Origin: Candidatus Methylomirabilis sp.
Lineage (GTDB): Bacteria; Methylomirabilota; Methylomirabilia; Methylomirabilales; Methylomirabilaceae
Direction: 5' to 3'
DNA: 43,660 bases
Assembly (NCBI GenBank): GCA_002634395.1
Contig: NSJM01000019.1
Coordinates: 1-43,660, forward strand
Positions 1-7,756 of this stretch are shown here, piece after piece. The notes beneath the pieces were generated by a model. The model saw nothing but the letters and a program-made list of their open reading frames with translations. It ran no database searches and was not told where the DNA came from. The position numbers and the translations under genes were made by a program. The stretch's first letter is position 1; each line of letters begins with the position of its first letter.

Positions 1-1797
1 GCCCATAAAGAACGAGAGCGGGTAATCAGGCTTCTGTTTAAGAAGGCGCTCCCACAGCAGGGCTTGCTCGACCCAACGCGCTTTCAGAACTTCGTGTCCG
101 AACGAGGTCTCTCAATCCAGAGAGGGGACCTTGAGACGTGGGATCGTCTTGGAATTCTGCATCCTATCATTAAGATACGTTGCCCATTTACGTACCACCA
201 TATTACCGGGCGGCTACCTGACGGGACGGTACAGTACCACCCACAGCCGCTGGACCGTGAGCCGCACGAGGGGCAAGACGTCATCAAGCTTTACGACATG
301 TGGAGTTTTGGACCAGAGGAGCTACGTAAATGGCAAGAGCGCGAAGAAGAGCTGGTGATCTGTCCTTCAGTCGACACATTTCAACCGTGGTCAGAATTGA
401 TGGAAAAAGACGCCCAAGCGCCAGGTGCGCTGCTTGAGACAGTCGGTATATTTTATCATCCCTATCAAATATTCCGACTACGTGAGGTTCATCGACTTTG
501 CAATACGACCTTTCGTTGGCCAGCCTTTACTGTAGAGCACAGCGACTGGGGGCAGTGGGAAGATTGGCAGCGGAAGGGCCTTGACGTCGCTTTGAACGAT
601 CTGAAAGCAAGCGAAGTCGTTGTTCTTCGGCGATTGGCAATGCTGCTTTTGATCGAGGATCGATACCTGCCTAAGGTGCGAGATCATATCACCTACTACG
701 GTTGGCGCCCTGAGTGGCTTGACGACTGGTATCAATGGGCCGAGGCATTTCGCCCTGGTGAGGTTCTTCAAGAGAGTGGACTGACGGTCGAAGAAGTCAA
801 GAAGATTCGGAGGGACTTCGCTGCTCAAGGGAACCACATTGATCCGAATGATGCGTGGTATCATCTGATTCGCCACATCACCTATAAGCAAAGACGGAGA
901 CTAAAAGGAGATGCTTTGCTGGCCTGGGATTATTACGAAGTCGCCGAAATGTTGGGACGATTTCTAGAGGATGTAACCGGCGAACGCCAGCCTCACGTGG
1001 ATGACTTGGTGTCGGGACTTGGAGGAGAATGGAAGAAGAGCATTTACGGGGTTGCTCCGGAGGATTTTGACTACCACAAGCGAACCGCACTACCGGCCAT
1101 CGTGCGTCAGTTCGGTCTTGATCCACGCATTAGAGTCTTATTCGTTATCGAAGGGGAGTCGGAAGCCGCGTTTGTCGAACGATGGTGTGAGCAAAAAGTT
1201 ATAGATCTCCGCGCGTTAGGCGTGCGTCTCGTTCCGTTAGGTGGGGGAGAATTAAAAAGCCGCCGAACGCGACAATATTTGTGCGATGCCCGGGAAGAGG
1301 GAGCCCCTGTTCTTGTCGCTCTGGATGCGGAACAAGATTATCCAGAGCAACTGAACAAATGGGCCGGAGATGGGCTAATTGAGAAAGTGTTTGAGGTGTC
1401 AGAACTGAATAACTCCCAAGTAGTGCCGATCGGAGGGATGCTGTGGAAGCCATGTTTTGAAGATGCCAACTTCACGTTTGAAGAGCTGCTGGAAGCCTGG
1501 ATAACAACTATTGACGCAAAGCGGCCCGGCCGCGCCATGGATAAAGAGAAGGTACAAAGTGCGGTGCAAGTTGCCCATAATTCGCAGACGGACATCACAT
1601 GGATCAAATCTATGGAAGAGGCAAGCAGGCAGCTTCGCCTTCCGTTCAGCAAGCCTGAAATTGCCAAAGAACTTGCGGACCGATTTTCGGATTCCAATAA
1701 GCCTATCATTCTTTTACTTTTGAAGGTCATTCAGCTTGGGCTGAGATCTCGTACAGCTCGGTATCAACCGATTAGAAACGGGGTGGCTTCTGGCTGA
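1..1797 (+). CDS. 5'-truncated large protein with C-terminal TOPRIM-like domain
   Basis: The reading frame is open from the first base, so the gene starts upstream of the window; an internal TTG at 64 is unlikely to be the start. At least 598 codons are visible. The N-terminal two thirds are rich in Trp, Arg and acidic residues and match no family I recognise. Around codons 380-450 there is a hydrophobic strand followed by EGESE (E384, E386, E388), and about 55 residues later LDAEQD (D442, E444, D446). This spacing of an acidic 'EG' motif and a D-x-acid motif is typical of TOPRIM folds in OLD-family and related nucleases. It uses D-x-E where D-x-D is usual. No ATPase or Walker motif is visible in the part present, although an N-terminal ATPase could lie outside. 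A nuclease role is inference only; the next recognisable genes are unrelated. Confidence 0.5.
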   Translation, partial: AHKERERVIRLLFKKALPQQGLLDPTRFQNFVSERGLSIQRGDLETWDRLGILHPIIKIRCPFTYHHITGRLPDGTVQYHPQPLDREPHEGQDVIKLYDMWSFGPEELRKWQEREEELVICPSVDTFQPWSELMEKDAQAPGALLETVGIFYHPYQIFRLREVHRLCNTTFRWPAFTVEHSDWGQWEDWQRKGLDVALNDLKASEVVVLRRLAMLLLIEDRYLPKVRDHITYYGWRPEWLDDWYQWAEAFRPGEVLQESGLTVEEVKKIRRDFAAQGNHIDPNDAWYHLIRHITYKQRRRLKGDALLAWDYYEVAEMLGRFLEDVTGERQPHVDDLVSGLGGEWKKSIYGVAPEDFDYHKRTALPAIVRQFGLDPRIRVLFVIEGESEAAFVERWCEQKVIDLRALGVRLVPLGGGELKSRRTRQYLCDAREEGAPVLVALDAEQDYPEQLNKWAGDGLIEKVFEVSELNNSQVVPIGGMLWKPCFEDANFTFEELLEAWITTIDAKRPGRAMDKEKVQSAVQVAHNSQTDITWIKSMEEASRQLRLPFSKPEIAKELADRFSDSNKPIILLLLKVIQLGLRSRTARYQPIRNGVASG

Positions 1798-1798
1798 G

Positions 1799-1875
1799 GT
1801 TGTCGATCTCCCCGAGGAGAGGTACCAAGAGGTGATCGAACTTACCGATTAACTCCAGGCGATGGCTGAGTAGGT
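1799..1875 (+). pseudogene. Possible degraded small ORF remnant
   Basis: Directly after the large gene, one frame reads VVDLPEERYQEVIELTD, then a stop, LQAMAE, another stop, and VER. Changing each stop codon by one base would restore a continuous acidic helix-like peptide resembling the N-termini of small antitoxin-type proteins. No start codon or ribosome-binding site is evident. This may be a decayed relative of the neighbouring antitoxin-like gene, or chance. Confidence 0.2.
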
Positions 1876-1881
1876 CGAGCG

Positions 1882-1921
1882 AAATCCCCCCACGCCCCCC
1901 TTTGCGAAAGGGGGGGGATTT
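1882..1921. repeat. C/G-run hairpin repeat element, copy 1
   Basis: AAAT plus a run of six C, a short gap, then CCCCCCTTT (1895-1903), loop GCG, AAAGGGGGG (1907-1915) and GGATTT. The nested inverted repeat would fold into a very stable hairpin. Two related C-run/G-run hairpins occur at 32224-32247 and 36882-36921, all intergenic, so this is a dispersed repeat family. No T-tract follows, so it is not a typical intrinsic terminator. Confidence 0.7.
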
Positions 1922-1977
1922 GAGGACGTGGGCGGGGAACTGTTGAACCAAAACTGTGGGTTACGAGAGATGCCGTC

Positions 1978-2289
1978 ATGACCAAGCCTTCCACCTTAAA
2001 AAGGAAACTCCTCATTGAGCTTGCTGATTTCCCGGAGGACGAGCTCAAGGAGGTGGTAGATTTCGTTGGCTACCTGAAAACGAAGGTGAAGCACGTGCGA
2101 TCGACGGAGGCGGTCAAGCTCGATCCGAAGAAAAATCCTCTTCGAAAGCTTATCGGCTTGGTTGCTCATGGCGCCCTCGCTAAGGACATCGACCGAGAAC
2201 TCTACGGGGGAGTTTACGTGATGGGAGCGATCAAGACCATTCAATGCGCATCTGACGGGGGCTTTTACTTGACAGGTTTCGGCGTGTAA
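1978..2289 (+). CDS. Orphan antitoxin-like protein (DUF2281/VapB-like)
   Basis: This is a 103-residue protein starting at ATG 1978 with a weak GAGA ribosome site. The N-terminal amphipathic stretch (LLIELADFPEDELKEVVDFV, about residues 11-30) resembles the start of DUF2281-type and other small antitoxins. The segment HGALAKDIDRELYG (about residues 64-77) resembles the usual antitoxin C-terminus just before a toxin start codon. Here the frame runs on for about 26 unrelated-looking residues, and no PIN, RelE or HicA-like toxin follows; radC begins 27 bp downstream. The simplest reading is a solitary antitoxin whose toxin was deleted and whose stop was lost. The radC promoter lies inside its last codons. 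Family assignment is from pattern only. Confidence 0.5.
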   Translation: MTKPSTLKRKLLIELADFPEDELKEVVDFVGYLKTKVKHVRSTEAVKLDPKKNPLRKLIGLVAHGALAKDIDRELYGGVYVMGAIKTIQCASDGGFYLTGFGV

Positions 2290-2298
2290 GGGTAAAAG
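2269..2298 (+). promoter_or_regulatory. Putative sigma70 promoter for radC
   Basis: TTGACA (2269-2274), 18-bp spacer, TAAAAG (2293-2298). The predicted start of transcription near 2305 lies just ahead of the GGAG and ATG of radC, which favours the ATG at 2317 over the GTG at 2311. Confidence 0.5.
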
Positions 2299-2316
2299 AG
2301 GCGGAACGGAGTGGGG

Positions 2317-3054
2317 ATGGGACCAAAACAACGGTATACCTCAACGATCAAGGCGTGGCCGGTGGAGGAGCGTCCGCGGGAGCGGCTGCTCCAGCATGGG
2401 TCGGGCGCACTCACGACGGCGGAACTGCTCGCGATTCTGCTGCGTACCGGGACTGGAGGCCAGAGCGCCGTGGAGCTGGCCCGCAGTCTGCTGGAAAAAA
2501 CAGGCGGTCTGCGCGAGCTGGATCACAAGAGTGTGGAGGAGCTGCAAGAGGCCAAAGGGCTTGGCCTGGCGAAGATCGCCCAGCTCAAGGCCGCTCTCGA
2601 ACTTGGCCGCCGCCTATTGACTGAGGAGAAGAAGGTCCTGGGAGCCGTAACCTCCTCAAAAGAGGTGTATGAATGGCTTCGACCGCAGATGCAGGGCCTG
2701 ACCAAAGAGGTATTCAAAGTGCTCCTGCTCAACGGTAACAACGAAGTCTTGGAGAGCGTGACCGCCTCAGAGGGGTCATTGAACGAAAGCCCGGTCTATC
2801 TTCGGGATCTGGTGAATCTCGCCAACCGGCACCGGGCTGTTGCCCTGATTGTGGCCCATAACCATCCATCGGGTAACCCTCGCCCGAGTTCGACCGACAA
2901 GTCATTGACTGAGGAGTTGGTCACGATGGGACGGTTATTGAAAATCGGTGTGCTGGATCACGTGATTATCGGTGACGGACGCTATTATAGCTTTGCCGAC
3001 GAAGGGCTGATTGAGCGGTATGGAGCGGTCTTTGACGGGCACCGGACACGGTAG
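2317..3054 (+). CDS. radC: RadC family protein (JAB/MPN domain, UPF0758)
   Basis: This is a 245-residue RadC-like protein. The N-terminal half has the helix-hairpin-helix-like region with LTTAELLAILLRTG (about residues 31-44). The C-terminal half is the JAB/MPN metalloprotease-like domain with the complete metal motif HNHPSGNPRPSSTD, giving H181, H183 and D194 as ligands. RadC proteins are widespread, and their once-proposed role in DNA repair is not established. ATG 2317 is chosen because GGAG lies 5 bp upstream and a promoter ends at 2298; GTG 2311 would add two residues. It appears to be transcribed alone or with the lipoprotein 28 bp downstream. Confidence 0.92.
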   Translation: MGPKQRYTSTIKAWPVEERPRERLLQHGSGALTTAELLAILLRTGTGGQSAVELARSLLEKTGGLRELDHKSVEELQEAKGLGLAKIAQLKAALELGRRLLTEEKKVLGAVTSSKEVYEWLRPQMQGLTKEVFKVLLLNGNNEVLESVTASEGSLNESPVYLRDLVNLANRHRAVALIVAHNHPSGNPRPSSTDKSLTEELVTMGRLLKIGVLDHVIIGDGRYYSFADEGLIERYGAVFDGHRTR

Positions 3055-3082
3055 GTGGTCAGAGTAAGGAGGAGGTGTACTT

Positions 3083-3607
3083 TTGTTGTATAGGGTTTGG
3101 TCAAGGCACATCGGTACTGTAGGACTGGTGATCCTGTTGCTGCTGCCAGGGTGTCAGTTCCTCCCGCCAGAGCTTAGGTCGCTGAAGTCCCCGATTAGGC
3201 TGTCTCCGCTCAAGCATGAGGTGACGGTTCAATCGGCCTCAGGGATGGGGCCTGCGCCGTTTAAGATTGATCAAGCGAACGCCGGGTCAGCCGAGGTGAC
3301 ACTCACCATCTCCAATCCGACCGGCTCAACTATCCGGGTAATTTGGACCGAGGGAACGTTCATTACGGCGGACAGTATCGTCTACGCGATTGGAGTGAAG
3401 ACCGGGCAGGACGGGCCGTCAACAGCGTCTACGACCATCGAGGCGAACAGCACGATCCGCATGACGATCGTCGCTCTTACTAATGACGGCAAGCTGGTAG
3501 CGTCGAAGGATAAGTCGATTGAGGCACCTTATCGAGTGGGGCTCAAGCTCATCGTTGAGCGCTCGATCGAGCGATGGAAGGGTACGGTATGGGTCTTTGT
3601 TTCGTGA
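3083..3607 (+). CDS. Predicted lipoprotein of unknown function
   Basis: This is a 174-residue protein starting with TTG 3083, supported by a very strong AAGGAGGAGG ribosome site 7 bp upstream. The N-terminus is a signal peptide ending in the lipobox LLPGC, with C24 as the probable lipidated cysteine. The mature part is rich in Thr, Ser and Val with alternating strands, including NPTGSTIRVIWTEGTF around residue 75. This suggests a beta-sandwich similar in style to LEA14/WHy-type or other periplasmic lipoproteins, but no family is certain. A few RadC residues and 28 bp separate it from radC. Confidence 0.7.
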   Translation: MLYRVWSRHIGTVGLVILLLLPGCQFLPPELRSLKSPIRLSPLKHEVTVQSASGMGPAPFKIDQANAGSAEVTLTISNPTGSTIRVIWTEGTFITADSIVYAIGVKTGQDGPSTASTTIEANSTIRMTIVALTNDGKLVASKDKSIEAPYRVGLKLIVERSIERWKGTVWVFVS

Positions 3608-3691
3608 GGTCGTCCGTCTAACAAGAGAGTGACTTCAAGCATGGGGAGGAGCGAGACAGTGGGGGAAAGGGGGAGAGCAGTGGGGTGTGAG

Positions 3692-4288
3692 ATGCAAGGC
3701 GCGAGGCGCGAGGCGCGTCGCCTGGCTCGATGGACTGGTGGTCTTGGTCGGATGGTACTGGTGGTGGGACTGCTGGCGTTCTGGGACGCGAACGGGTGGA
3801 GCGATGTGCCCCCGATAGATGGCGGACATCATCATCACCCGGTGGCGACGCCTGCACCAAAGACGACGCCGGAAGCAACTCCGGCGACACAGCACCCTCA
3901 CCCTGGGACGCCAAAAGGGTGGCAGTTTGCCTTGCCGTCAGGGGATCCGCAGGCCGGGCGGCAGGTCTTTGCCGACCTTGAATGCTTTAAATGCCATGAA
4001 GTGGTTGGTGAGAATTTTCCGGCGCCCAAGGCCGAGCAGGGAGATGTCGGATCTATGCTCTCCGGGATGGGAGGGATGCACCCAGCGGAGTATTTCGCCG
4101 AGATCATGATCGATCCGAATGCCTCCGTAGCCTGGCGGATCAAGCACCACAAATCGGAGAAAAAAGGGTATCTCGGTCCTGACGGCAAATCAAAGATGCC
4201 TAGCTATAACGATACGATGACCATTCAGCAACTCATCGATATCGTGGCCTACATGAAGAGCCTGACTGCCGGGGGACATCAGCATTGA
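3692..4288 (+). CDS. Mono-haem cytochrome c, exported, His-rich linker
   Basis: A single haem-binding motif C98-F-K-C101-H102 sits in a class I cytochrome c domain (about residues 86-192). M169 in KSKMPSYND is the likely distal axial ligand, and the C-terminal helix has the typical LIDIVAYMKSL pattern. The start at ATG 3692 gives a basic N-region and a hydrophobic stretch (MVLVVGLLAFW), consistent with a Sec signal or membrane anchor; upstream GTG 3629 and ATG 3641 add a poorly structured Arg/Gly-rich extension. Between signal and haem domain is a Pro/Thr/His-rich linker containing HHHH, and the protein ends GGHQH, so extra metal or haem binding is possible. It is probably a periplasmic electron carrier; no oxidoreductase partner is adjacent. 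The N-region is partly built from a 7-bp repeat. Confidence 0.85.
   Translation: MQGARREARRLARWTGGLGRMVLVVGLLAFWDANGWSDVPPIDGGHHHHPVATPAPKTTPEATPATQHPHPGTPKGWQFALPSGDPQAGRQVFADLECFKCHEVVGENFPAPKAEQGDVGSMLSGMGGMHPAEYFAEIMIDPNASVAWRIKHHKSEKKGYLGPDGKSKMPSYNDTMTIQQLIDIVAYMKSLTAGGHQH
3697..3717 (+). repeat. Heptamer repeat AGGCGCG x3 inside the cytochrome c gene
   Basis: Three exact copies of AGGCGCG in tandem encode part of the basic N-region (ARREARR) of the cytochrome signal sequence. The 7-bp period matches that of the other repeat families in the window. A partial related motif lies at about 7738-7749. Confidence 0.7.
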
Positions 4289-4297
4289 TCGGAAAGA

Positions 4298-4419
4298 GGT
4301 TCGACGGTCAAGGTTCAACGTTCAAGGTTCAAGGTTCAAGGTTCGACGTTCAATGTTTCAATGTGTTCAAGGTTCAACGTTCAACGTTCAACGTTCAAGG
4401 TTCGAGGTTCAAGGTTTGA
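4298..4419 (+). repeat. Heptamer array, GTTCAA family, open orientation
   Basis: About 17 tandem units of consensus (C/G)GTTCAA/GA run continuously, with two units lengthened to 8 and 9 bp near 4354-4370. In this orientation the array has no stop in any frame and translates as permutations of FKVQGSR. It lies between the cytochrome gene and the methyltransferase gene and artificially extends the latter's open frame upstream. Confidence 0.9.
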
Positions 4420-4435
4420 GGGTGCGGAGTGCGAT

Positions 4436-5164
4436 GTGCTAAAAACGGAATCGCTCCAGGGACGCTGCTCTGAACCCAGTACGGCCCACCGCCCGCGTCG
4501 TACTGATCTGTACGAGCAACAGCGGGACTTCTTTGCGCGGATCTACGAGTCCGGTCGGCCGACGCCGTGGCCTTCCACTGAACCGACGCCGGCAGTCAGC
4601 CACCTGGCATCCCTCCTGAAGCGGCGCAAGGAAGGTGGTCGAGTGCTCGATCTGGGTTGTGGGGAGGGGCGACATGTACTCCTCTTCGCAAAGGCGGGAC
4701 TCCTGACGGTCGGTCTTGACTATCTGGCTGCGCCCCTTCGGACCGTTACGCAACGGGCGCGTGAGAAGCATCTCGTGCCACAGATCAGGCTGCTGATGGG
4801 CGATGCGCTTGTGCCGCCGTTCAAGCCGAACAGTTTTGATGCCTTGGTAGATTGCGGAGTATTTCATCACGTCAAGAAGTCCGACTGGCCGATGTACCTC
4901 GACCGCGTACTGGGGCTTGTGAAACCCGGCGGATACGTTCACCTGACGGTCTTCAGCGCCAAGTTCAAACACTATCCTGGCGAGCGGAGGACACGCAACT
5001 GGTACGTCCACCGTCACCATTATGATCGTTTTTTTGTCAAAAGGGACTTTGCTGGAATCTTCGGCCGGCGGTGTGAGATCCTGTCGATCGAGGAGGAACG
5101 CGAGGGATTGAATGGCTTCTTCCATGTCCTCATGCAAAAGCGGTCGAAGCCACAGCAAGGATGA
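4436..5164 (+). CDS. Class I SAM-dependent methyltransferase
   Basis: This is a predicted methyltransferase with the SAM-binding motif I VLDLGCGEGRH at about residues 69-79, followed by an acidic strand (VGLDYL), a motif IV-like region (FDALVDCGVFHHV) and the post-motif KPGGYVHLTVF. This is the Methyltransf_11/25 fold; the substrate cannot be read from sequence. The frame is open from 4361, but that upstream part is translated repeat. GTG 4436, with GGAG 5-6 bp before it, gives a plausible 242-residue protein starting LKTESLQ. It is the first gene of a tightly coupled operon and its TGA overlaps the next ATG by 4 bp. Confidence 0.8.
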   Translation: MLKTESLQGRCSEPSTAHRPRRTDLYEQQRDFFARIYESGRPTPWPSTEPTPAVSHLASLLKRRKEGGRVLDLGCGEGRHVLLFAKAGLLTVGLDYLAAPLRTVTQRAREKHLVPQIRLLMGDALVPPFKPNSFDALVDCGVFHHVKKSDWPMYLDRVLGLVKPGGYVHLTVFSAKFKHYPGERRTRNWYVHRHHYDRFFVKRDFAGIFGRRCEILSIEEEREGLNGFFHVLMQKRSKPQQG

Positions 5165-5991
5165 TGAGCAGACGCATAGCTCTTTCAGTTTCCGGGAACG
5201 TATCTATGCGGTCATCACACCTTAGCCCGCCTTGGCTGTGTATTGTGGGTGTTCTCGTCAGTGTGGTTATCGCGCCCCGCACCTCGCACTGTGCCGGTTT
5301 GTCTGCCGCCTTAGCTTCAGCGACCGAGTCACAATCTGTTCTCCAGCCTAGCGTGATCATTGACGACACAGAAATACATGAAATCATCGCACAGCCGACC
5401 CTACGTCGGCAGATTCCGCGGATTCGGTTTTCAGGAGATCGCGGAACCTATGAGTTCCTGGTAAGTCACCCACCATTGGCGACGCAACTGGCCAGGCGCC
5501 TGCATCCACCGCTCGAGCGGTATACCGTCACACAGGTCGGAGACGGCGTCTACACGGTCGAAGATCGCGGCGCCCTGAGAGGCGAGGCGCGACTGATCGT
5601 CGCAACTGGCGATCAACGTGTCTATCGATTTCAGGGAGAGTTCCGATCGCTTGCGAATCTCTTGCGCTTTAGCGGTCGAATGGTGCTGATCCTGCGCTAT
5701 CGCGAAGTACGAGAAGGAGGCCGGACATTCATGGACAGCGATCCGGACTTTTACCTCCGAATCGATCATCCGTTCTTCCACGTCATGTCGAAGCTCCTGT
5801 CGCCGCTCATCAGCGGATTAATCGATCGGCGGGTGAACATGATCGTGGACGCGACCCGGAAACTCTTCGACCAGGCGCAGTCTGATCCCAAGCGACTTTT
5901 CCAGCAAATGAACACGTGGCCTGAGGTGGCGCCTGCCGACTTGGAGGCGTACCGACACGCTTTGGTTGAGAAGGAGGTGATAGCACGATGA
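5161..5991 (+). CDS. Exported protein of unknown function
   Basis: This is a 276-residue protein whose ATG overlaps the methyltransferase stop (ATGA); a second ATG at 5164 is equally possible. An unusually long N-terminus precedes a hydrophobic signal segment (about residues 25-40, CIVGVLVSVVIA), so it is probably exported or anchored in the inner membrane. The mature part looks like alternating strands and helices with SGRMVLILRYREVREGG around residue 170. I do not recognise a family. It overlaps nagZ by 4 bp, so it is translated in step with that gene and may act in the same envelope process. Confidence 0.65.
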   Translation: MMSRRIALSVSGNVSMRSSHLSPPWLCIVGVLVSVVIAPRTSHCAGLSAALASATESQSVLQPSVIIDDTEIHEIIAQPTLRRQIPRIRFSGDRGTYEFLVSHPPLATQLARRLHPPLERYTVTQVGDGVYTVEDRGALRGEARLIVATGDQRVYRFQGEFRSLANLLRFSGRMVLILRYREVREGGRTFMDSDPDFYLRIDHPFFHVMSKLLSPLISGLIDRRVNMIVDATRKLFDQAQSDPKRLFQQMNTWPEVAPADLEAYRHALVEKEVIAR

Positions 5992-7073
5992 CCCTGCATG
6001 AGGCGATCGGCCAGCTTTTCATCCTTGGGTTTGAAGATCACACACCATCCGAGGCTCTTGAGACATTCGTGCGAGACCTCACCCCTGGCGGCTTGATCCT
6101 GTTTGGGCGCAACCTTGGCAGTCCGGAAGAGATCGCGGCGCTCACGAACGCACTGCAAACAGCCTCGCCGACCCCGCTCTTTTTTGCGATTGATCAGGAG
6201 GGTGGGAAGGTGGCTCGCCTACAGCAGTCCCCCTTTACCCAATGGCCGTCCGCCTCAGTTGTTGGGGCGGTTGACTCGATCGAGCTGACCCACGCGGTGG
6301 CGTCCGCGATAGCCAGGGAGCTCAAGGTCGTGGGGATCAACATGAACATGGCCCCGGTGCTTGATGTCCTGAGCAATCCAGCAAACCCGGTCATGGCGGG
6401 TCGATGCTATGGTTCAGACGCGCACTTGGTGGCTCAGCATGGAATCGCCTTTTACCGCGGGCTCGCGTCTGAGGATGTAATTGCGGTAGGCAAGCACTTC
6501 CCCGGCCACGGCGATACGGCAGTCGACTCCCACCTGGCGCTGCCGGTCGTCCCGCACGATGTGGACCGTCTCTCGGCCGTCGAACTTGCTCCATTTGCAG
6601 CCGCGATCAAAGCTGGTATCCCGGCACTGATGACCGCGCATCTCCTGCTGCCTGCCCTGGATTCGGAACGGCCGGCTACACTTTCGCGATCCATTCTGAC
6701 CGATCTGCTGCGGGAGCATTTGGGCTTTCGCAACCTGGTCATCAGTGATGATCTCTTGATGCAGGGGATTGCTGACAGTACCCCTCCCGGTGAAGCGGCC
6801 ATCCGGTTCCTTGAGGCCGGAGGTGATCTCATGTTGATCTGCCAGGATGACGCGGCACAACGACAGGCGATCCGAGCCGTGGCTGAGGCGGTCGAGACCG
6901 GGCGGTTGTCCGAGGCGAGAGTGCTGGCTTCGTGTAATCGAATTGCGGTTGCCAAGGCGCAGTACCTTCGACGTAAGTCGGCAGCTTCCGCCGGGGAGAT
7001 CCGCGATGTTGTAGGCTGCGAGGCCCATCGGCAGCTCGCCGCGCGCGTTGTGGAGGACTGCGAAGGGGCGTGA
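5988..7073 (+). CDS. nagZ: Beta-N-acetylhexosaminidase NagZ (GH3)
   Basis: This is a 361-residue GH3 enzyme with no signal peptide, so it is cytoplasmic. The family signatures are complete: DQEGGKVARLQ, the KHFPGHGD loop followed by VDSH (H182, general acid/base), and SDDLLMQG with D254 as the nucleophile. NagZ removes GlcNAc from GlcNAc-1,6-anhydroMurNAc peptides imported during cell-wall turnover and leaves anhydroMurNAc for AnmK, which is encoded about 4 kb away at 10876-12054. ATG 5988 overlaps the previous stop by 4 bp and the gene's own stop overlaps the next start by 4 bp. A C-terminal extension of about 20 residues beyond the barrel is typical of NagZ length variation. Confidence 0.95.
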   Translation: MTLHEAIGQLFILGFEDHTPSEALETFVRDLTPGGLILFGRNLGSPEEIAALTNALQTASPTPLFFAIDQEGGKVARLQQSPFTQWPSASVVGAVDSIELTHAVASAIARELKVVGINMNMAPVLDVLSNPANPVMAGRCYGSDAHLVAQHGIAFYRGLASEDVIAVGKHFPGHGDTAVDSHLALPVVPHDVDRLSAVELAPFAAAIKAGIPALMTAHLLLPALDSERPATLSRSILTDLLREHLGFRNLVISDDLLMQGIADSTPPGEAAIRFLEAGGDLMLICQDDAAQRQAIRAVAEAVETGRLSEARVLASCNRIAVAKAQYLRRKSAASAGEIRDVVGCEAHRQLAARVVEDCEGA

Positions 7074-7714
7074 AGCATCTGAGCCGAGCGATTGGATCTT
7101 TCTGCATGCTGGCGCTTACCGCGTGCAGTGCCGGTGCCGGTCTGCAGGTTCTTTCCGCCTCCAATGAGAAAATTCGCGTAGAGCGAAGCGCTCATGCGTT
7201 GCTCAAGACGCTCCCGTTGAGTGTGGCCAGGAGATCGTTTGCGTTCTACATTGTGGGCGACGATCGGGCCTCCGAATGGAATATCGCTCCGGGCATCATT
7301 TACATCAGTCAGCCGGCGGCACGTGATACATCCGATGACGAGTTGGCTCAACTTATCGCCCATAGCATCGGTCACGACTTGCTGGCCCATCCTGTTCGGA
7401 AAATGGATGTCTCAGACAGTCGCCAGGCCGCAGAACTTGTCGCTATCGGTGTGGTGCCTGGAGGTCTTCTGCTGACAGGGATCGTGGAGGGCATGACGAG
7501 GAGTAGCGACTATACTCTTTCCCAGGAGATTGATGCAGAGCGCATCGGCCTACGACTCTGGCTCTACAGCGGTCGAACGTGCGCGACGTGGATTGCGTTA
7601 CGTGAGACGCAGAAAGAGCAGGGGAGGAGCTGGCATGAACCGCTTAAGGATATAACCCCGCCCTTTAATGATCTCATCGCTGCTGTGCAGGGGGAGTGCG
7701 TGGGACGGCAGTAG
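7070..7714 (+). CDS. Lipoprotein resembling an M48 metallopeptidase with altered active site
   Basis: This is a 214-residue protein with GTG start overlapping the nagZ stop (GTGA). The signal peptide ends in the lipobox LTAC (C19). The central segment AHSIGHDLLAHP matches the HExxH helix of M48 peptidases (LoiP/YcaL/BepA type), but the catalytic Glu is Ser (H98-S99-I-G-H102). The distal QEIDAERIG (E153) matches the third zinc ligand region of M48. Both His and the Glu ligand are kept, so metal could still bind while hydrolysis is doubtful. The codons are cat agc atc ggt cac, so the change is not a frame error. It may be a non-catalytic envelope protein, or a divergent protease. Last gene of the coupled operon. 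Confidence 0.7.
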   Translation: MKHLSRAIGSFCMLALTACSAGAGLQVLSASNEKIRVERSAHALLKTLPLSVARRSFAFYIVGDDRASEWNIAPGIIYISQPAARDTSDDELAQLIAHSIGHDLLAHPVRKMDVSDSRQAAELVAIGVVPGGLLLTGIVEGMTRSSDYTLSQEIDAERIGLRLWLYSGRTCATWIALRETQKEQGRSWHEPLKDITPPFNDLIAAVQGECVGRQ

Positions 7715-7756
7715 GGGCGCTGCTTGCTGCGCCCGGTGCGAGGCGCGACGATTCAG

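Noticed and set aside
4361-4435. N-terminal extension of the methyltransferase from 4361
   Set aside because: The residues (FNVQRSTFKVRGSRFEG) are translated heptamer repeat, and GTG 4436 has a ribosome site.
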